Assembly (NCBI GenBank): GCA_022925895.1
Contig: JAKSYS010000752.1
Location: 1 to 27,445 of the forward strand
Length of the DNA: 27,445 nucleotides
Reading direction: 5' to 3'
Source: Fragilaria crotonensis
Taxonomy: Eukaryota; Bacillariophyta; Fragilariophyceae; Fragilariales; Fragilariaceae
Shown: positions 17,054 to 27,350 of the stretch, in pieces
Layout: the number at the start of each line of letters is the position of its first letter
Position numbering within the stretch: the first letter of the stretch is position 1
Program-made: the position numbers and the translations under genes
Notes under the pieces: generated by a model
Told to the model about the DNA's origin: nothing
Seen by the model: the letters and a program-made list of their open reading frames with translations, nothing else
Databases searched by the model: none

Positions 17054-18442
17054 CTACTTCCTTTTCAAGATGGCGTTGTACTCCGTTTGTACCTCTCGCC
17101 AGAGTTCTGCCAGAAAAGTCTGGCGCTCTTTTTTAGTCTTGAATGTACTCAATCTCTCGCGATGCAGTTTAAGCAAGCGCTTCTTGACCATTAATCGAAA
17201 TTCTTTATCATCGGCGCCTTGCGGTATCCCCTGTAGCTTGTATAATTCATACGCAATCTGTAGTTGGCGGGGCGTGATGCATCCCAATGATGCTGCTCGG
17301 CTTACATCTATTTCTCGAAGAGTGGAAAAGCATCCCTCCTCAAGATAGTGAGACGGCAGCCAGGGTTCCTCGGATTCAACCGATTCAACCAACATTTCAT
17401 AGTCCACGCGGTTGCGAAGCGCCACAAACCCGGGAGCAGGATCTTCCACGTTCATCTCCACAATGTCATCTGATTCCTTCGCCAGCTCATGGACCGTGCG
17501 AATCATGATCTTTCCATGTCCGCGACGCTGATAAGGAGGTAGTAGCAGAACTTGACAAATGCGTACCACAATTCCGGCTTTGGGTTTTCGGAAGGGTGAA
17601 TTGAAATGGAAGAGAGTCACATAGCCGCAGAGTGAATAGCGACGAGTTCCGTGCTTTTTAAACAAGTACAACACCCTCCAGTAACCTCCGCCATTGGATT
17701 GGTGCAGGTCGACGCCATCGGCGTTCTCAATGAAAAAAACAGCGAGATTCTGAACTCGAGAATGATAGTCGGCAGCTTGTTCACTGTCAGCAATAGTCAA
17801 GATGAAATCTTCACTGTCATCATCATATTTTCCTTGAGAAGAGTACGCCCTGAGAATTTTTCCAATGGGTTGTCGCAAAAAATCGTCGACGATGAGACTT
17901 TTGTCTTCGGCTAGGGGAGGCAACGCTCTTGCAAGTCGTTCCGTGATTTCATCAGGGTGCATTCGACGATGTCGTGTCTTTCCTGCATCAGAGTGATCAT
18001 CCTCGGTATTAAGATCCTTCTCGGCGTCAATTGACAGCCCGAAGTCATCGTCTTCGTTATCACAACCATCATCGGAAACTTCGTCGTCCGTCTCGGACCC
18101 AGCGGAATCTCGCTCGATTTTGAGAAACTTTTTCTGCCGTCCAACTTTCCCCGATTGTCGTTTCCTTTTCTTGCATCTGATAGAAAAACTCACGTGAGCA
18201 GCTTCACATGAGGGAGACAAAACGATAGATGCTAGCAACTCATGAGTGGCACCCTCATGGTTAAGGTACGTCGGATGTGCCTTGGCTGCTACCCGGAAAG
18301 GCTGATAACCTCGGATCCATTCGCCGTCAAAACACTGATGCGTGTACTCTGGACTAAAAGCTTGACCTAGCATGCAAAGTGAGATGCATTGAGCAGCCGA
18401 CGAGAAACGGGGGTCGTCGGAAGTGTCCGTTTGATCCGACAT
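17054..18442 (-). CDS. HAT1: HAT1-type histone acetyltransferase (type B catalytic subunit)
   Basis: The 462-residue intact frame starts at an ATG at 18442. The HAT1 N-terminal domain shows YTHQCFDGEWIRGYQPFRV (33-51), close to the F-G-E-x-I-x-GY pattern of the family, and continues to HVSFSI (83-88). A basic stretch (KKRKRQSGKVGRQKKF, 91-106) and a strongly acidic insert (about 117-152) follow. The GNAT catalytic core has VVRICQVLLLPPYQRRGHGK (292-311) with the acetyl-CoA loop QRRGHG, then NVEDPAPGFVALRN (331-344). The C-terminal part (380-462) is helical and basic. Type B enzymes acetylate newly made histone H4, usually with an RbAp46/48-type partner; that role is inferred from the family. 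The basic plus acidic insert is not part of the minimal yeast-type enzyme and may serve nuclear import or histone contact. Confidence 0.92.
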   Translation of the reverse strand: MSDQTDTSDDPRFSSAAQCISLCMLGQAFSPEYTHQCFDGEWIRGYQPFRVAAKAHPTYLNHEGATHELLASIVLSPSCEAAHVSFSIRCKKRKRQSGKVGRQKKFLKIERDSAGSETDDEVSDDGCDNEDDDFGLSIDAEKDLNTEDDHSDAGKTRHRRMHPDEITERLARALPPLAEDKSLIVDDFLRQPIGKILRAYSSQGKYDDDSEDFILTIADSEQAADYHSRVQNLAVFFIENADGVDLHQSNGGGYWRVLYLFKKHGTRRYSLCGYVTLFHFNSPFRKPKAGIVVRICQVLLLPPYQRRGHGKIMIRTVHELAKESDDIVEMNVEDPAPGFVALRNRVDYEMLVESVESEEPWLPSHYLEEGCFSTLREIDVSRAASLGCITPRQLQIAYELYKLQGIPQGADDKEFRLMVKKRLLKLHRERLSTFKTKKERQTFLAELWREVQTEYNAILKRK

Positions 18443-19417
18443 CGTGAGGTGATACTAAATGGTATTGGCAATGACGGCCTAACATTGAGCACATCTGCCA
18501 CTGTAGTATGGTACGGTGCAAGACGCAAGTGTTCAAGATCGAAGATGATACAGGGTACTTCCGAACTTCCGAACTGTGTTATCTACTACCGCGGTAGCGT
18601 AGGCCACAAGAGAGAAGTACCAGCGTATGACATACCAGGTACCAGGTTCTGTACCAGGAAACTCAGTTCAGTCAAGCTACAGCAGCTAACGGCTGTTATT
18701 GTGCCGTTATTGACGTTGAAATTTCGTCCCCGCCAGCTGAGTCCCATCCGGCTTTGGATACGAAGATTCTCACGCCAACTGTATACGGCGAAATGCCAGT
18801 ACGAAAACTACAGTTGTCCCGGACTGCTTTCCGCCCTCATAACCTCCTTTTCTACAACAACAATTTGTCCACTTTAACCCAGTGCAATTCAACTGCAATT
18901 TCCCTTCATGTGCCAACTAATTTCCAACATGTGTCCGTCATCATGTTGGCTAAGTCTGGCAATGTTGCAACAGTTGTTGCGATCATCAATTCGCTCGTGA
19001 AAGTGGAGTTGGTCCTGACATTTCAATGCCCTTATCAGTGGGATGAAGGCTTTGAATGTTCACTCCCACAACCCTCTAACTTTGCGAAAGTAGATCGGCA
19101 AGATTCAATTGGACCTGGATTGAATTGGTTCTTTCAAAATGAAACCTAGAAATAAGCTCATAAGTTAAACTAACAGAATTACAAAACTCTACGTTTGACC
19201 GAACCCGGATTTCTACGAACTAGTACGCAGCCTTGATCATGCCGTGTACTTCGACTAGTTCTACAATACTGTACATCCACTACCCTACCACATACGACGG
19301 TAAAATATGGAAGAGATTAATTATAATGGGCTTTTTCGAGCTCGCATGCCACGCTTAGTTGTACTAGTACTCTGTACTCAGTATCATACTCCCTAATTTA
19401 GCAAATAGAGTAGTAGT
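18443..19417. other. intergenic spacer upstream of HAT1
   Basis: GTAC-rich patches lie at about 18507-18655 and 19230-19275, and again near 19360-19420. A plus-strand open frame at 18754-19149 lacks an ATG at its 5' end and any recognisable domain, so I do not call it. Confidence 0.5.
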
Positions 19418-19425
19418 ACGTGTAG

Positions 19426-19888
19426 CAAGGGTGGCATAAACCTAATTTCTTGTTTTCTCAAATAAGATTTAAGGTTTGAGTATTTAAACCTTAATTAAAC
19501 CTTAATAAACCTAATAAGAGGCTGTAGTAGTACTGTAATACATAATACTCAGTATCTTGTGCACTGAACACAAACTTGGGGACTTTAGCTGGCACTTCAA
19601 TGATGATGGTACCAGGTAACACTGCAATTAGTAAATCCACACTGGGATGCACCATGGGGACAGCATCACAATCCACAATCCACAATCGCTATGCATAGTG
19701 TATGGTAGCCATCGTCTTGCTTCGCTCAACCAACAGCAATGCTAGAAATAGGAGTCACCATTGAGTACTACTGACTATGTACACTGTCTACTGTATTTAA
19801 ACCTTAAAGCCGTCCAATAACAAAATCAAGGTTTAGTATTTAAACATTAATAAACCTTTCGTATTTAAACCTAGTGATGCCACCCTTG
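19426..19888. mobile_element. hAT-like MITE, 463 bp
   Basis: The ends are inverted: CAAGGGTGGCAT at 19426-19437 and its complement at 19877-19888. The flanking octamers are ACGTGTAG (19418-19425) and ACATGTAG (19889-19896), 7 of 8 identical, matching the 8-bp target duplication of hAT elements. TTTAAACCTTAA-type motifs recur in both subterminal regions in opposite orientation (about 19467-19512 and 19795-19873). There is no transposase; the element must depend on a copy elsewhere. The single difference in the duplication suggests some age. Confidence 0.78.
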
Positions 19889-19943
19889 ACATGTAGTAGT
19901 AGTCGTATAAGTAGGAAAATCTCTTTTTTTCTTGGGGAAATTG

Positions 19944-20276
19944 CTATTGTACCTGTAAACTATGCAAACGCCTCTTTTCTACGAACAAAACAGGTGCAAT
20001 GAGAAAGAAAAAAGGTGTTATAAAGTTGCTGCAAAAATAACAGGTGGAATAGCAATTTGCGCTCCTTGAAGTCCCGGAAGTAAAAGTGCTCCTCGTATCT
20101 TGTTGCAGTGGTATTGCACGTATTTCCCCCGTCAGCCACCAGTCACGAGCAGTACGCTCCGATATGTAAACACTGCCATTCGTATTGAGAAGCTTAAGAA
20201 CTGTAGCCTTCTGCTTGATACAATTGTGGACGTAATCCAAATGCTTGGCCCTTGCCCGTCGCAACGCGCTCTCCAT
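19944..20276 (-). CDS. hypothetical 110-residue frame, possibly the tail of the neighbouring relic
   Basis: It begins at an ATG (MESALRRARAKHLDYVHNCI) and contains ERTARDWWLTGEIRAI before a hydrophobic, low-quality C-terminus. I do not recognise it. It has the same strand as the decayed reverse transcriptase element that lies upstream of it in transcription order, so it may be that element's 3' part rather than a separate gene. Confidence 0.3.
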   Translation of the reverse strand: MESALRRARAKHLDYVHNCIKQKATVLKLLNTNGSVYISERTARDWWLTGEIRAIPLQQDTRSTFTSGTSRSANCYSTCYFCSNFITPFFFLIAPVLFVEKRRLHSLQVQ

Positions 20277-20879
20277 CAGCGGGGGTACTCAAACTCCATC
20301 AAAATGTGCCTTGTGGTGCATTGTGTCATACTGGTCCACTGCTAACGGCTCTCAGACCATGGGTGAGGTGATCGGCCGCAAAAAGTAACCGGGTCTCTTG
20401 TAACCTCTAGCTATGTGTCGAAGTTATTCATTTTCCCAAGGTTCAAGTGAGGAAACATATTCCACAAACGTTAAACGAGGGTGATTGGCTCCGGTGCAAT
20501 ATATTCATTGTCCCTATTACCATTAGGTGATATCCATTGATCAATCGGATGAGGTAAAAACGTGCGTCGGGTGGGAGGCTTCGGGAAGTTGGTGGAAGTG
20601 GAGAAGTATACTTATGGATACATACGGTTGGTTTGGATAATGGCTCCTTTGAATTCGATATCCCGCTTCTGTTTGAATTGCAATTTGTGATCCGTACTTG
20701 TATGCATAATGGCATTGGTGTTGGATAGCTCTCAACCAAAGCAATCATCCTAATGGTTGATGTAATAATCCTGCTTCATTACTCCAGAGCAACTTTGCTT
20801 TCCTCGTCAATCTGTATTTACTTTAAACACTTTGTCTCACTGTTGCAGTTTGATGGACAAAAATTCTTCTTCTTGCTCA

Positions 20880-23080
20880 AGTTGATTGAAGGTCCTGAAG
20901 TGGTAGCAACAATATCAGAAATCATCACTGCTGCCTGTAAACATAATCTGCAGTAATTCTATCGGCCAATTTGAGTGAATGGTCCTAATGTTATCATTAT
21001 GTCCATAATGCAACAATCATTTTCTCTCATTGTTTTGAAGGAATACCTGTTGAGTCCACTTTGATGGTCGCATTCTTGATCGACTCTAAAGAATTCCAGA
21101 GTGACATCACCCATTTGGACTCAAGTGTGGAAGCTATTTTGTGACATGACCCTGAAGAATTTAGTGCAATGTTCCAGCTGTCATTTGTGTCCATGATGTC
21201 AATGCACATTTCAAAGAATTGCGCCCGTGAGGACTGACGCCTGTGGACAATGTTTAAAAGGCAGTGATCTGCTGACCCAACTCCCCTGTTGAACACATGA
21301 GTGTTGAAAATTTGCGCTGTCATGACAAAGAGGACAAAATAATATTTCTCTGTTGGTGTTTTGATTTCAACCACACTTTGCCACAATTACGGTCATTGTT
21401 CTCCGCTGAACTTGATCAAGTTCTTGTTTATACGTCAAAATGGAATATGACCAGGGATATCCAATACTTGGTAATAACATGAGTGAGTAGGTCCACCTTT
21501 CTCCGGCCATTACTGTACTTTGCAAATAAACACCGTGTTTTGATCGCTCTTTGCCGTCAGTTGTCGAAATTGTTCTTGATGTGTTCCGGCTGGTTCTCTA
21601 TAGTGGCCAAGTGTCTATTGGGCTTCATTATACTAGGGTGGCCGTTTGCATCATCCACAAAGCCAATCATTCCAATTTCCATTTGTATTTCTTCTATCTG
21701 GATTACAATAGATTGCTTTGTGTGATTGAAGGTCAAAGCAATCAAAGAATATGAATTATAAAAAACCTTTGGTGAGTTTCCACTGCCTTCACCGGTTCCA
21801 TAAAATGGTCATGATTGTTTATACTCGTATCCTGTTTCAGTTGTATACAATATTTTGCTTTGTCCAATGTGGTTACATATGCGACGGACTAACATTGCCA
21901 GATTTGGTCTTATGCGGACGTGGCATGGCATAGCATCATCATTCGTTCTCACAAATGTTTTCCTGCACACTTGCAATATTTCAAACTGTAGTTCTTCATT
22001 TAGAACTGGATCCAATGCTGTGTGGTGCAGTTCTTGTTATCCAGATTGTCCAATGCTTAACTCCTTTAACATTTCCTTGGCTTGATATAAAGCTGCTCTC
22101 CATGTTATACTACCCAAGTCAAGTTTAAATTGGAAGCAAAAATGTGAATCAGCACTCATGTCCTATGAATACAAACATTGTCTGTCAACATCTTTAAACA
22201 ATATAGTATCGATCACTGTCTGCCTCCTCTGGTACGAGTAGCCTGGCTCGAACGCATAATTGAGCATATGAACATGAAGGCCTACAATGGGAGATTCCAT
22301 GTAGTTCCATTCTGTTTGATTTTGCGACTCCGCCCCTCTGTTTCTTCTCAACCTTCGTTTTCCACCTTGTTCGTTGGGCATTGATGAGGTGCTGCAAGGG
22401 CTTTCTAGTGTTCCAAATGTAATCCTGATGGCCACGTGGCGTTTTTGTCCTTCCAGACTGCAAGTTTTCGCACATACTGGTCCTCCGTAATACTGGGTCG
22501 TATTTGTACCCAATGCTGCCATCTCCTCGTTTGTTTCAAATGTTTGATGAGTAATACGACATTTTGGTCCATTCTTTCAGTCCCATACTGTGCGATTCAA
22601 GATTGAATTGCCAACTGCTCCATCACCTCTGTATCTCAAAGCATCAATTAGTGGTTGAACTGTAAACGGGGAACGTTGCTCTTGTCCAAAATGTTCTCGA
22701 TTCCTTCGTTAAAAATAAGACGTCTGTGGGGACATCCATTTGTTTCCATTCCATACATGTTCTTGGGTCATCATCTTGGTGTACTGGAATTACGTTTTGA
22801 GTGATGCCTTTTCTGACTTATTGTGGATTTCTAAGGTACCTGCATTTGGCAAACAGTCATTCAAATGCTTCTGCTTTCCGAACTTTGTGAAGGATTTTGG
22901 CTTGATCTCTTGCTTCCCACATGAGAAGGTGGGTTTTGTTAGTAACTGTGAATTTAGATGGTAACAAGAACCCACATCACAAAATGACCTCTGTTCAGGA
23001 GCTAGTGAACATTTACACAAACCAGCCACCTGAAAAATATGTTGATGTAAACAAAAATGAACTTGTTGCAACGTTTATAA
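20880..23080 (-). pseudogene. decayed reverse-transcriptase element (FVDD family)
   Basis: Reading the minus strand and allowing frame changes, pieces of one protein appear in order. From high to low coordinates: DPRTCMEWKQMDVPTDVLFL (about 22710-22772), RNREHFGQEQRSPFTVQPL (22654-22707), VIDTILFKDVD, LNLGSITWRAALYQA, PVLNEELQFEILQVCRK, the active-site box IGFVDDAN (FVDD at 21650-21661), YKQELDQVQRRTMTVIVAKCG, SLWNSLESI...STGIP, RENDCCIMDI (20999-21028) and NYCRLCLQAAVMISDI (20911-20958). This order is that of a reverse-transcriptase family I know as abundant in diatom genomes, with FVDD in place of YxDD. There are many stops and shifts, and the upstream box expected as CYDRI reads CHVRI, losing the catalytic Asp. 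It is a dead copy. Ends are not defined. Confidence 0.75.
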
Positions 23081-24642
23081 TGACATACGGTGATTTGTTA
23101 CATATTCTTGAGGATGTGATTCTTAGTATCCTAATTTGTTCACGGAAGCAACTCATTTATGGTATCTTCTTGCAAACATTGTTGTTGTTAATGTTGCTAA
23201 TTGATAAAAACATGTTGTACCTAAAATTTGCATTGTTTGTATTTCACAAGAGATGGGTTCAAGCTTGCTATTTGTTTTAATGCATTCCAGTGCCTAGCTA
23301 TTTTGTCATCAGGTTATCTTTAAACTGGTGCAATGTATTTCAAGAACATCTTAGTTGTCATCCAACTCCCATGCATTATTGTCACTATTGCCTCCTTTTC
23401 ATGTCACTCATTGCCAGCATACATTGCTTCCTGCTCAAGTCTGTAAAAGCCGGCAACATCTTCCATTTCTTCCAACTACGCCTTGTTGCAATTCGGCTGC
23501 TATTTTTCCATGCCGTCTAGATTGCTTTCGAATGGTTCATTGCAGTCTCTGACAAGTACCATTTCCCTTCCTTTTAATTGCTGGTTGTTTTAAGGTACAA
23601 CAACACGTCTTGTAAGTCAGCCATCAAAATTCATTGCAAACACTCTCGTATTGTCCATACATTTTTCTATTTGCTCTCCCCGTACATCATTTGTTCGTTA
23701 ATTTGCCATTGTTAACACTATCGGACGCGCTTTCAATTCGGGTGGATGAATTGGACCTGGTCATTGTTGAAATAATTCTCACTATTGGCGTTGTGCTTGT
23801 TGTAGAGTTGTTCCATTTTCCGGCCTGGATTCTGAGATTGACGTAGTACTTGGATCAGTGTCGACATGTAAAACTGGCGTTACGTAGAGTCATCCAAGAA
23901 TTCTCTCATTCGCTTGAGAGGCCATCATCATACAATTGCTTGACTCGAGCGGGACCCGTAAAAAGGGTGCAACGGTGGCATTGCATCACTTGGGACATCA
24001 GTTTGGAGCCATTTTGGGAGTGCCATTAAGGGTGATCTTTGATTTTTATCAATTGCCATCTCGTCAACTACAACACAGTATCTGCCACTATCATTGTTTT
24101 TGGAAAAGGTAGAGGTAGATTGCTGTGCTGACTAGGAACATGTCCAATGTTGCAAGCAAAACATCATATCACTTGAAATATTCTGTAGGATCACAACCAT
24201 TGACATGGTCAATGGCTGAGTTTGGTCCCGAATTGCTTTCTCATATCCTTCAGTAATTTGTGTCGGAGAGGATATGGAACAAATGCCGGTGTCAAATTTA
24301 ATAGAATCCTTCGTTTCTGCAACATTTGAACTGAGACTTTGTGAAGAACTTCGATGGAATATGCTTGTGTAAAAACCGTGTGAGTTGGATTCTTGAATTG
24401 AAGATACTACATGTAGAACATCCGAAACATTGGATCTTCATTCCTGCCGCCTGGGTACGGTTGAAGAAGCTTGGGTCATACTTTGTGACGAATCTGGTGC
24501 GTGTTTTGTCCCATTGTTTTTCCGTCCAGACCCACTGATGATCCGTATCATAACAATTCTTTTCTGTCATCATGAGTTTGACTCTTGGAAGAGCTTTGAT
24601 ATAACAAATTGTTGTTTGTTTGGATGTGGTGTAGAATGAAGT
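23081..24642 (-). other. AT-rich stretch, probable upstream remains of the same relic
   Basis: Short minus-strand fragments such as GITQNVIPVHQDDDP (near 22780) and KIARHWNALKQIASLNPSL (near 23260-23320) suggest that the relic's N-terminal part extends to about 23500. A minus-strand frame at 24298-24573 (MMTEKNCYDTDHQWVWTEKQ...) has several Cys residues but no family that I recognise. No intact gene is visible. Confidence 0.4.
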
Positions 24643-24688
24643 AGCTACAAGCCTTGTAGCTCGTCATATTACCTCAGGTAATATGACG
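24643..24688. repeat. two abutting perfect palindromes
   Basis: AGCTACAAG-C-CTTGTAGCT (24643-24661) has perfect 9-bp arms. It is followed without a gap by a 27-bp palindrome with perfect 13-bp arms (24662-24674 and 24676-24688: CGTCATATTACCT and its complement) around one C. Both could extrude as cruciforms or fold as tight RNA hairpins. Confidence 0.9.
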
Positions 24689-26424
24689 ATCATCTTGGCA
24701 TATAGTTTTCCGATAAAACTCGAACTCTTCCTGATGGATGGTTTGATCTGTCCACTTGAGAATGCTGTTCAATGGGGCAGTTGATTTGTTCAATGGGGTA
24801 GTTTTGGTAATTGATAAGTACATCATCTCTTAAGGACTCTTGTACCGCCTGCAGCCAATGGGTGTGGATAACATTTGGAGTGACTTCATGTTTCGTGCTG
24901 GTGCCAAAAAAATTGAATTTACCATTTTTTGCTTGTTCACTTTGACTCGACGGCCTAGATTACCAGTGATATCAGACATCTCATCATGACTTGCTGGTTT
25001 GTCTTTTTAGCTCACATCATGGGTCATGGTAAAGGTGTCAATGGGAAAGGTCGACCTGATCGAGGACGCTTGATACGTAGGGCTACGTAAGTAACCCGTT
25101 GACTTTTGTAGGTGATTTCAACTACGCTTGAGTTAAAATTCATTATCCATGAGACCATGAGACATAGAATCATGTTAACAAGAAATAGTGAAAAAAGGGA
25201 CTCTGCAATTTTGGAAATCTCAGAATATAGAGCAACCGAGAGTGCCTTTAAAATGGGCTTTGTTTGAGTAACTCGCAGGCGTCAAAAAATTCGCGCGGGT
25301 AAGTTGATGTTCAAAACTTTAAAACTCTAAACTTCAATGTTATGCCGTATAAGAAGACCCTTAGTAGTATGGTGGGGTACTCCAGTACTACACAGTGAAT
25401 CCCGGAAGGTTTTCACGCAATGGCAACCCTATATTTATTTTAGGGGAAATTACAAGAACATCATTTACGTTTTCATTTTTCAATAACACTTAATGACCCT
25501 CTATAAACTGAAAAGCCTTTTGGTATTTCATGCAAAATATTTTCAATATTACAATAACACCAGATGTGTTTGTCACATTTTTACTTAAAAACCTTAATGA
25601 TCTCAAACATTTACAATAACCCCATTTATCACCAGCCATGCCAACTCTCCACAGACACATTGGTACACTGTTTTGTACATATCATCAAAAATGAAGATCT
25701 CATCCTGGTTGCCATGGCCATTATTTCATTCCGCTCATTGTCATCAACTTTAAACCAAGGCAAGCATGTGCTTAGTCTTGCATGAACAACAAAGCTTAGC
25801 AGTGGTCATAATTCCTTATCGTAGGGTGTTGTTGTTCTTTTACATGCAATTCTGAATCCGTCTGCTTGATTGATGAATTGTTGGTGTCACTGATGCCAGT
25901 ACTTTACACAATTCCCTGTACCCAGTACCATACATTATCACAAACTCCATATCTTGAAGAGTCATATCTTTATATTGCATGCTGACCCTGATCTGTTCCA
26001 GTATTGTATTGTGCTGTTGGATTCAGTGGTGTTCCTCTGTTAGTACAAGAGCAGGGGCATCCGGTTCTTTTTGTATGTTTGATTGACAGTGTTCATGTGT
26101 TCAGTATGCAAGTATTGGTTGACAGTAGAGTTAAGGTTTGTAGAACCTAGAAGTCTACTGTTGGATTTGGTGGGAGAGGAAGCAAACCTGATGGCTCATC
26201 CAGCCTTGGGAGCAGGTGTCTTGAAGAAGTAGACCATAATGATACAAATATGTAGATTATGTATGAACTAAGAAGTAAAGGCCTTAACGGTTTTTGTAGG
26301 TGAAATTTTATGAGCTTAAACTAAGCTTAGAAGTGAAAGTGAGATGTACCATTTTGGTTGGAATCTCACAAATGAGCGAGGTGTGGTTGAAGTCCCATTT
26401 ATTGAGACAGTCCTCTATAGAAAA
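24689..26424. other. AT-rich region without recognisable genes
   Basis: I see no conserved domain, TIR pair or RNA gene. Near 25485-25625 the phrase CAATAACMC recurs three times at about 65-bp spacing. Near 25019 a short ATG frame rich in Gly and Lys lies between a good acceptor-like TCTTTTTAG and a donor-like GTAAGT, but nothing supports it further. Confidence 0.45.
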
Positions 26425-26457
26425 ATGAGTGTTGTTGAAGTTGTTGACAACACTCAT
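26425..26457. repeat. 11-bp stem hairpin
   Basis: ATGAGTGTTGT and ACAACACTCAT are perfectly complementary around an 11-base loop. It stands alone in gene-free DNA and its role is unknown. Confidence 0.85.
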
Positions 26458-26639
26458 GATTTGCATGACTTTGACACCAAATTGAAAATGCGACTGTTGT
26501 TACGGGACTCTAAGTTCTGATTCTCGGATCTTACTATGGAATGGGTTGCGGACAGTCGCTAGGAAAGATAATGGACTTTCTACTGTATTACTGTATGGTT
26601 TTTTACTTTACCCCTTACATTGATATGGATTTCGGATTA

Positions 26640-27010
26640 CGGATTACGGATCACTTCAGGTTGAGTATAGTACAAGTAGTCGTACAGTACTGCATGAACA
26701 GGTGGATACTCGATGCGCGCGCTGTACACATCGTACGCCAAGTACAGCGTAAAGTGTACTCGTAGTATAGTAGCACGTAGCACCTACTATGCATAGCAGG
26801 TAGCAGGAAAGACATGATACATTCGGAGCCCGGAGTAGCTTTTACGTGTCCAACATTTTTAGCAAGCAGAGGTGGGTTCACGTTATGTCCCACAGAATCT
26901 CGTGTCATAGTCAGTTGTCAGTTGCCAACAGTCGGAGTACCGTACTGTCAGTACCTCTGCGTACTCAGTAACGTGTACCAGTACAAGCTACCAGTACTTG
27001 TTGTACTGTT
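26640..27010. repeat. GTAC-rich intergenic patches
   Basis: Two dense runs of GTAC-containing short palindromes lie at about 26665-26780 and 26936-27005, like those in the spacers of the host gene block. By analogy they suggest the edge of another gene block. The open plus-strand frame 26814-27332 runs straight through the second run, so I regard it as spurious. Confidence 0.6.
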
Positions 27011-27178
27011 GATGTCTACCGTAGGCAAAGCGCACAGGAACAAAATTCCTATGCGCGGCAACGGAAAACCATACGTGCGCACAAAATTTGATTTGATGTT
27101 CTTCCAAGGGCGTCTGCATGTTCAGTCGGCCACGTTTGGCCCTCTCTCTGCCCACAGCTTCACAGGTTTCAGTATGGA

Positions 27179-27350
27179 TTACGGATGCACCATGGCCCCA
27201 TGGCCTTCGATGCTGAGCATGATATCAGTACCGGAGACACAAGGTGCGACATCAAAATTGCGCCACCTTCTGAAACACGGTTCATCTGGAGTACTTTGCG
27301 CTATGATACAACCCTCTAGAATGATATCATAGTACAGCGACTAAGTATCG
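27179..27350 (-). CDS. possible terminal exon of a gene entering from the right edge
   Basis: On the minus strand an open stretch ends at TAA 27179-27181 and reads ...DIILEGCIIAQSTPDEPCF, FRRWRNFDVAPCVSGTD, IMLSIEGHGAMVHP. It looks protein-like, lies beside a GTAC-rich spacer, and is preceded by a TTAG at about 27350 that could be an acceptor. No family is recognised and the rest would lie outside the window. Confidence 0.25.

Noticed and set aside
18754-19149. 131-residue plus-strand frame upstream of HAT1
   Set aside because: There is no ATG at the start, no domain, and it runs through spacer sequence; codon texture is not convincing.
25011-25090. short Gly/Lys/Arg-rich exon flanked by TCTTTTTAG and GTAAGT
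   Set aside because: The apparent downstream acceptor lies only about 25 bases further on, too close for an intron, and no neighbouring exon was found.
26814-27332. 172-residue plus-strand frame
   Set aside because: It passes through a GTAC-rich intergenic-type repeat at 26936-27005 and has no domain; the minus strand is the better candidate at its 3' end.
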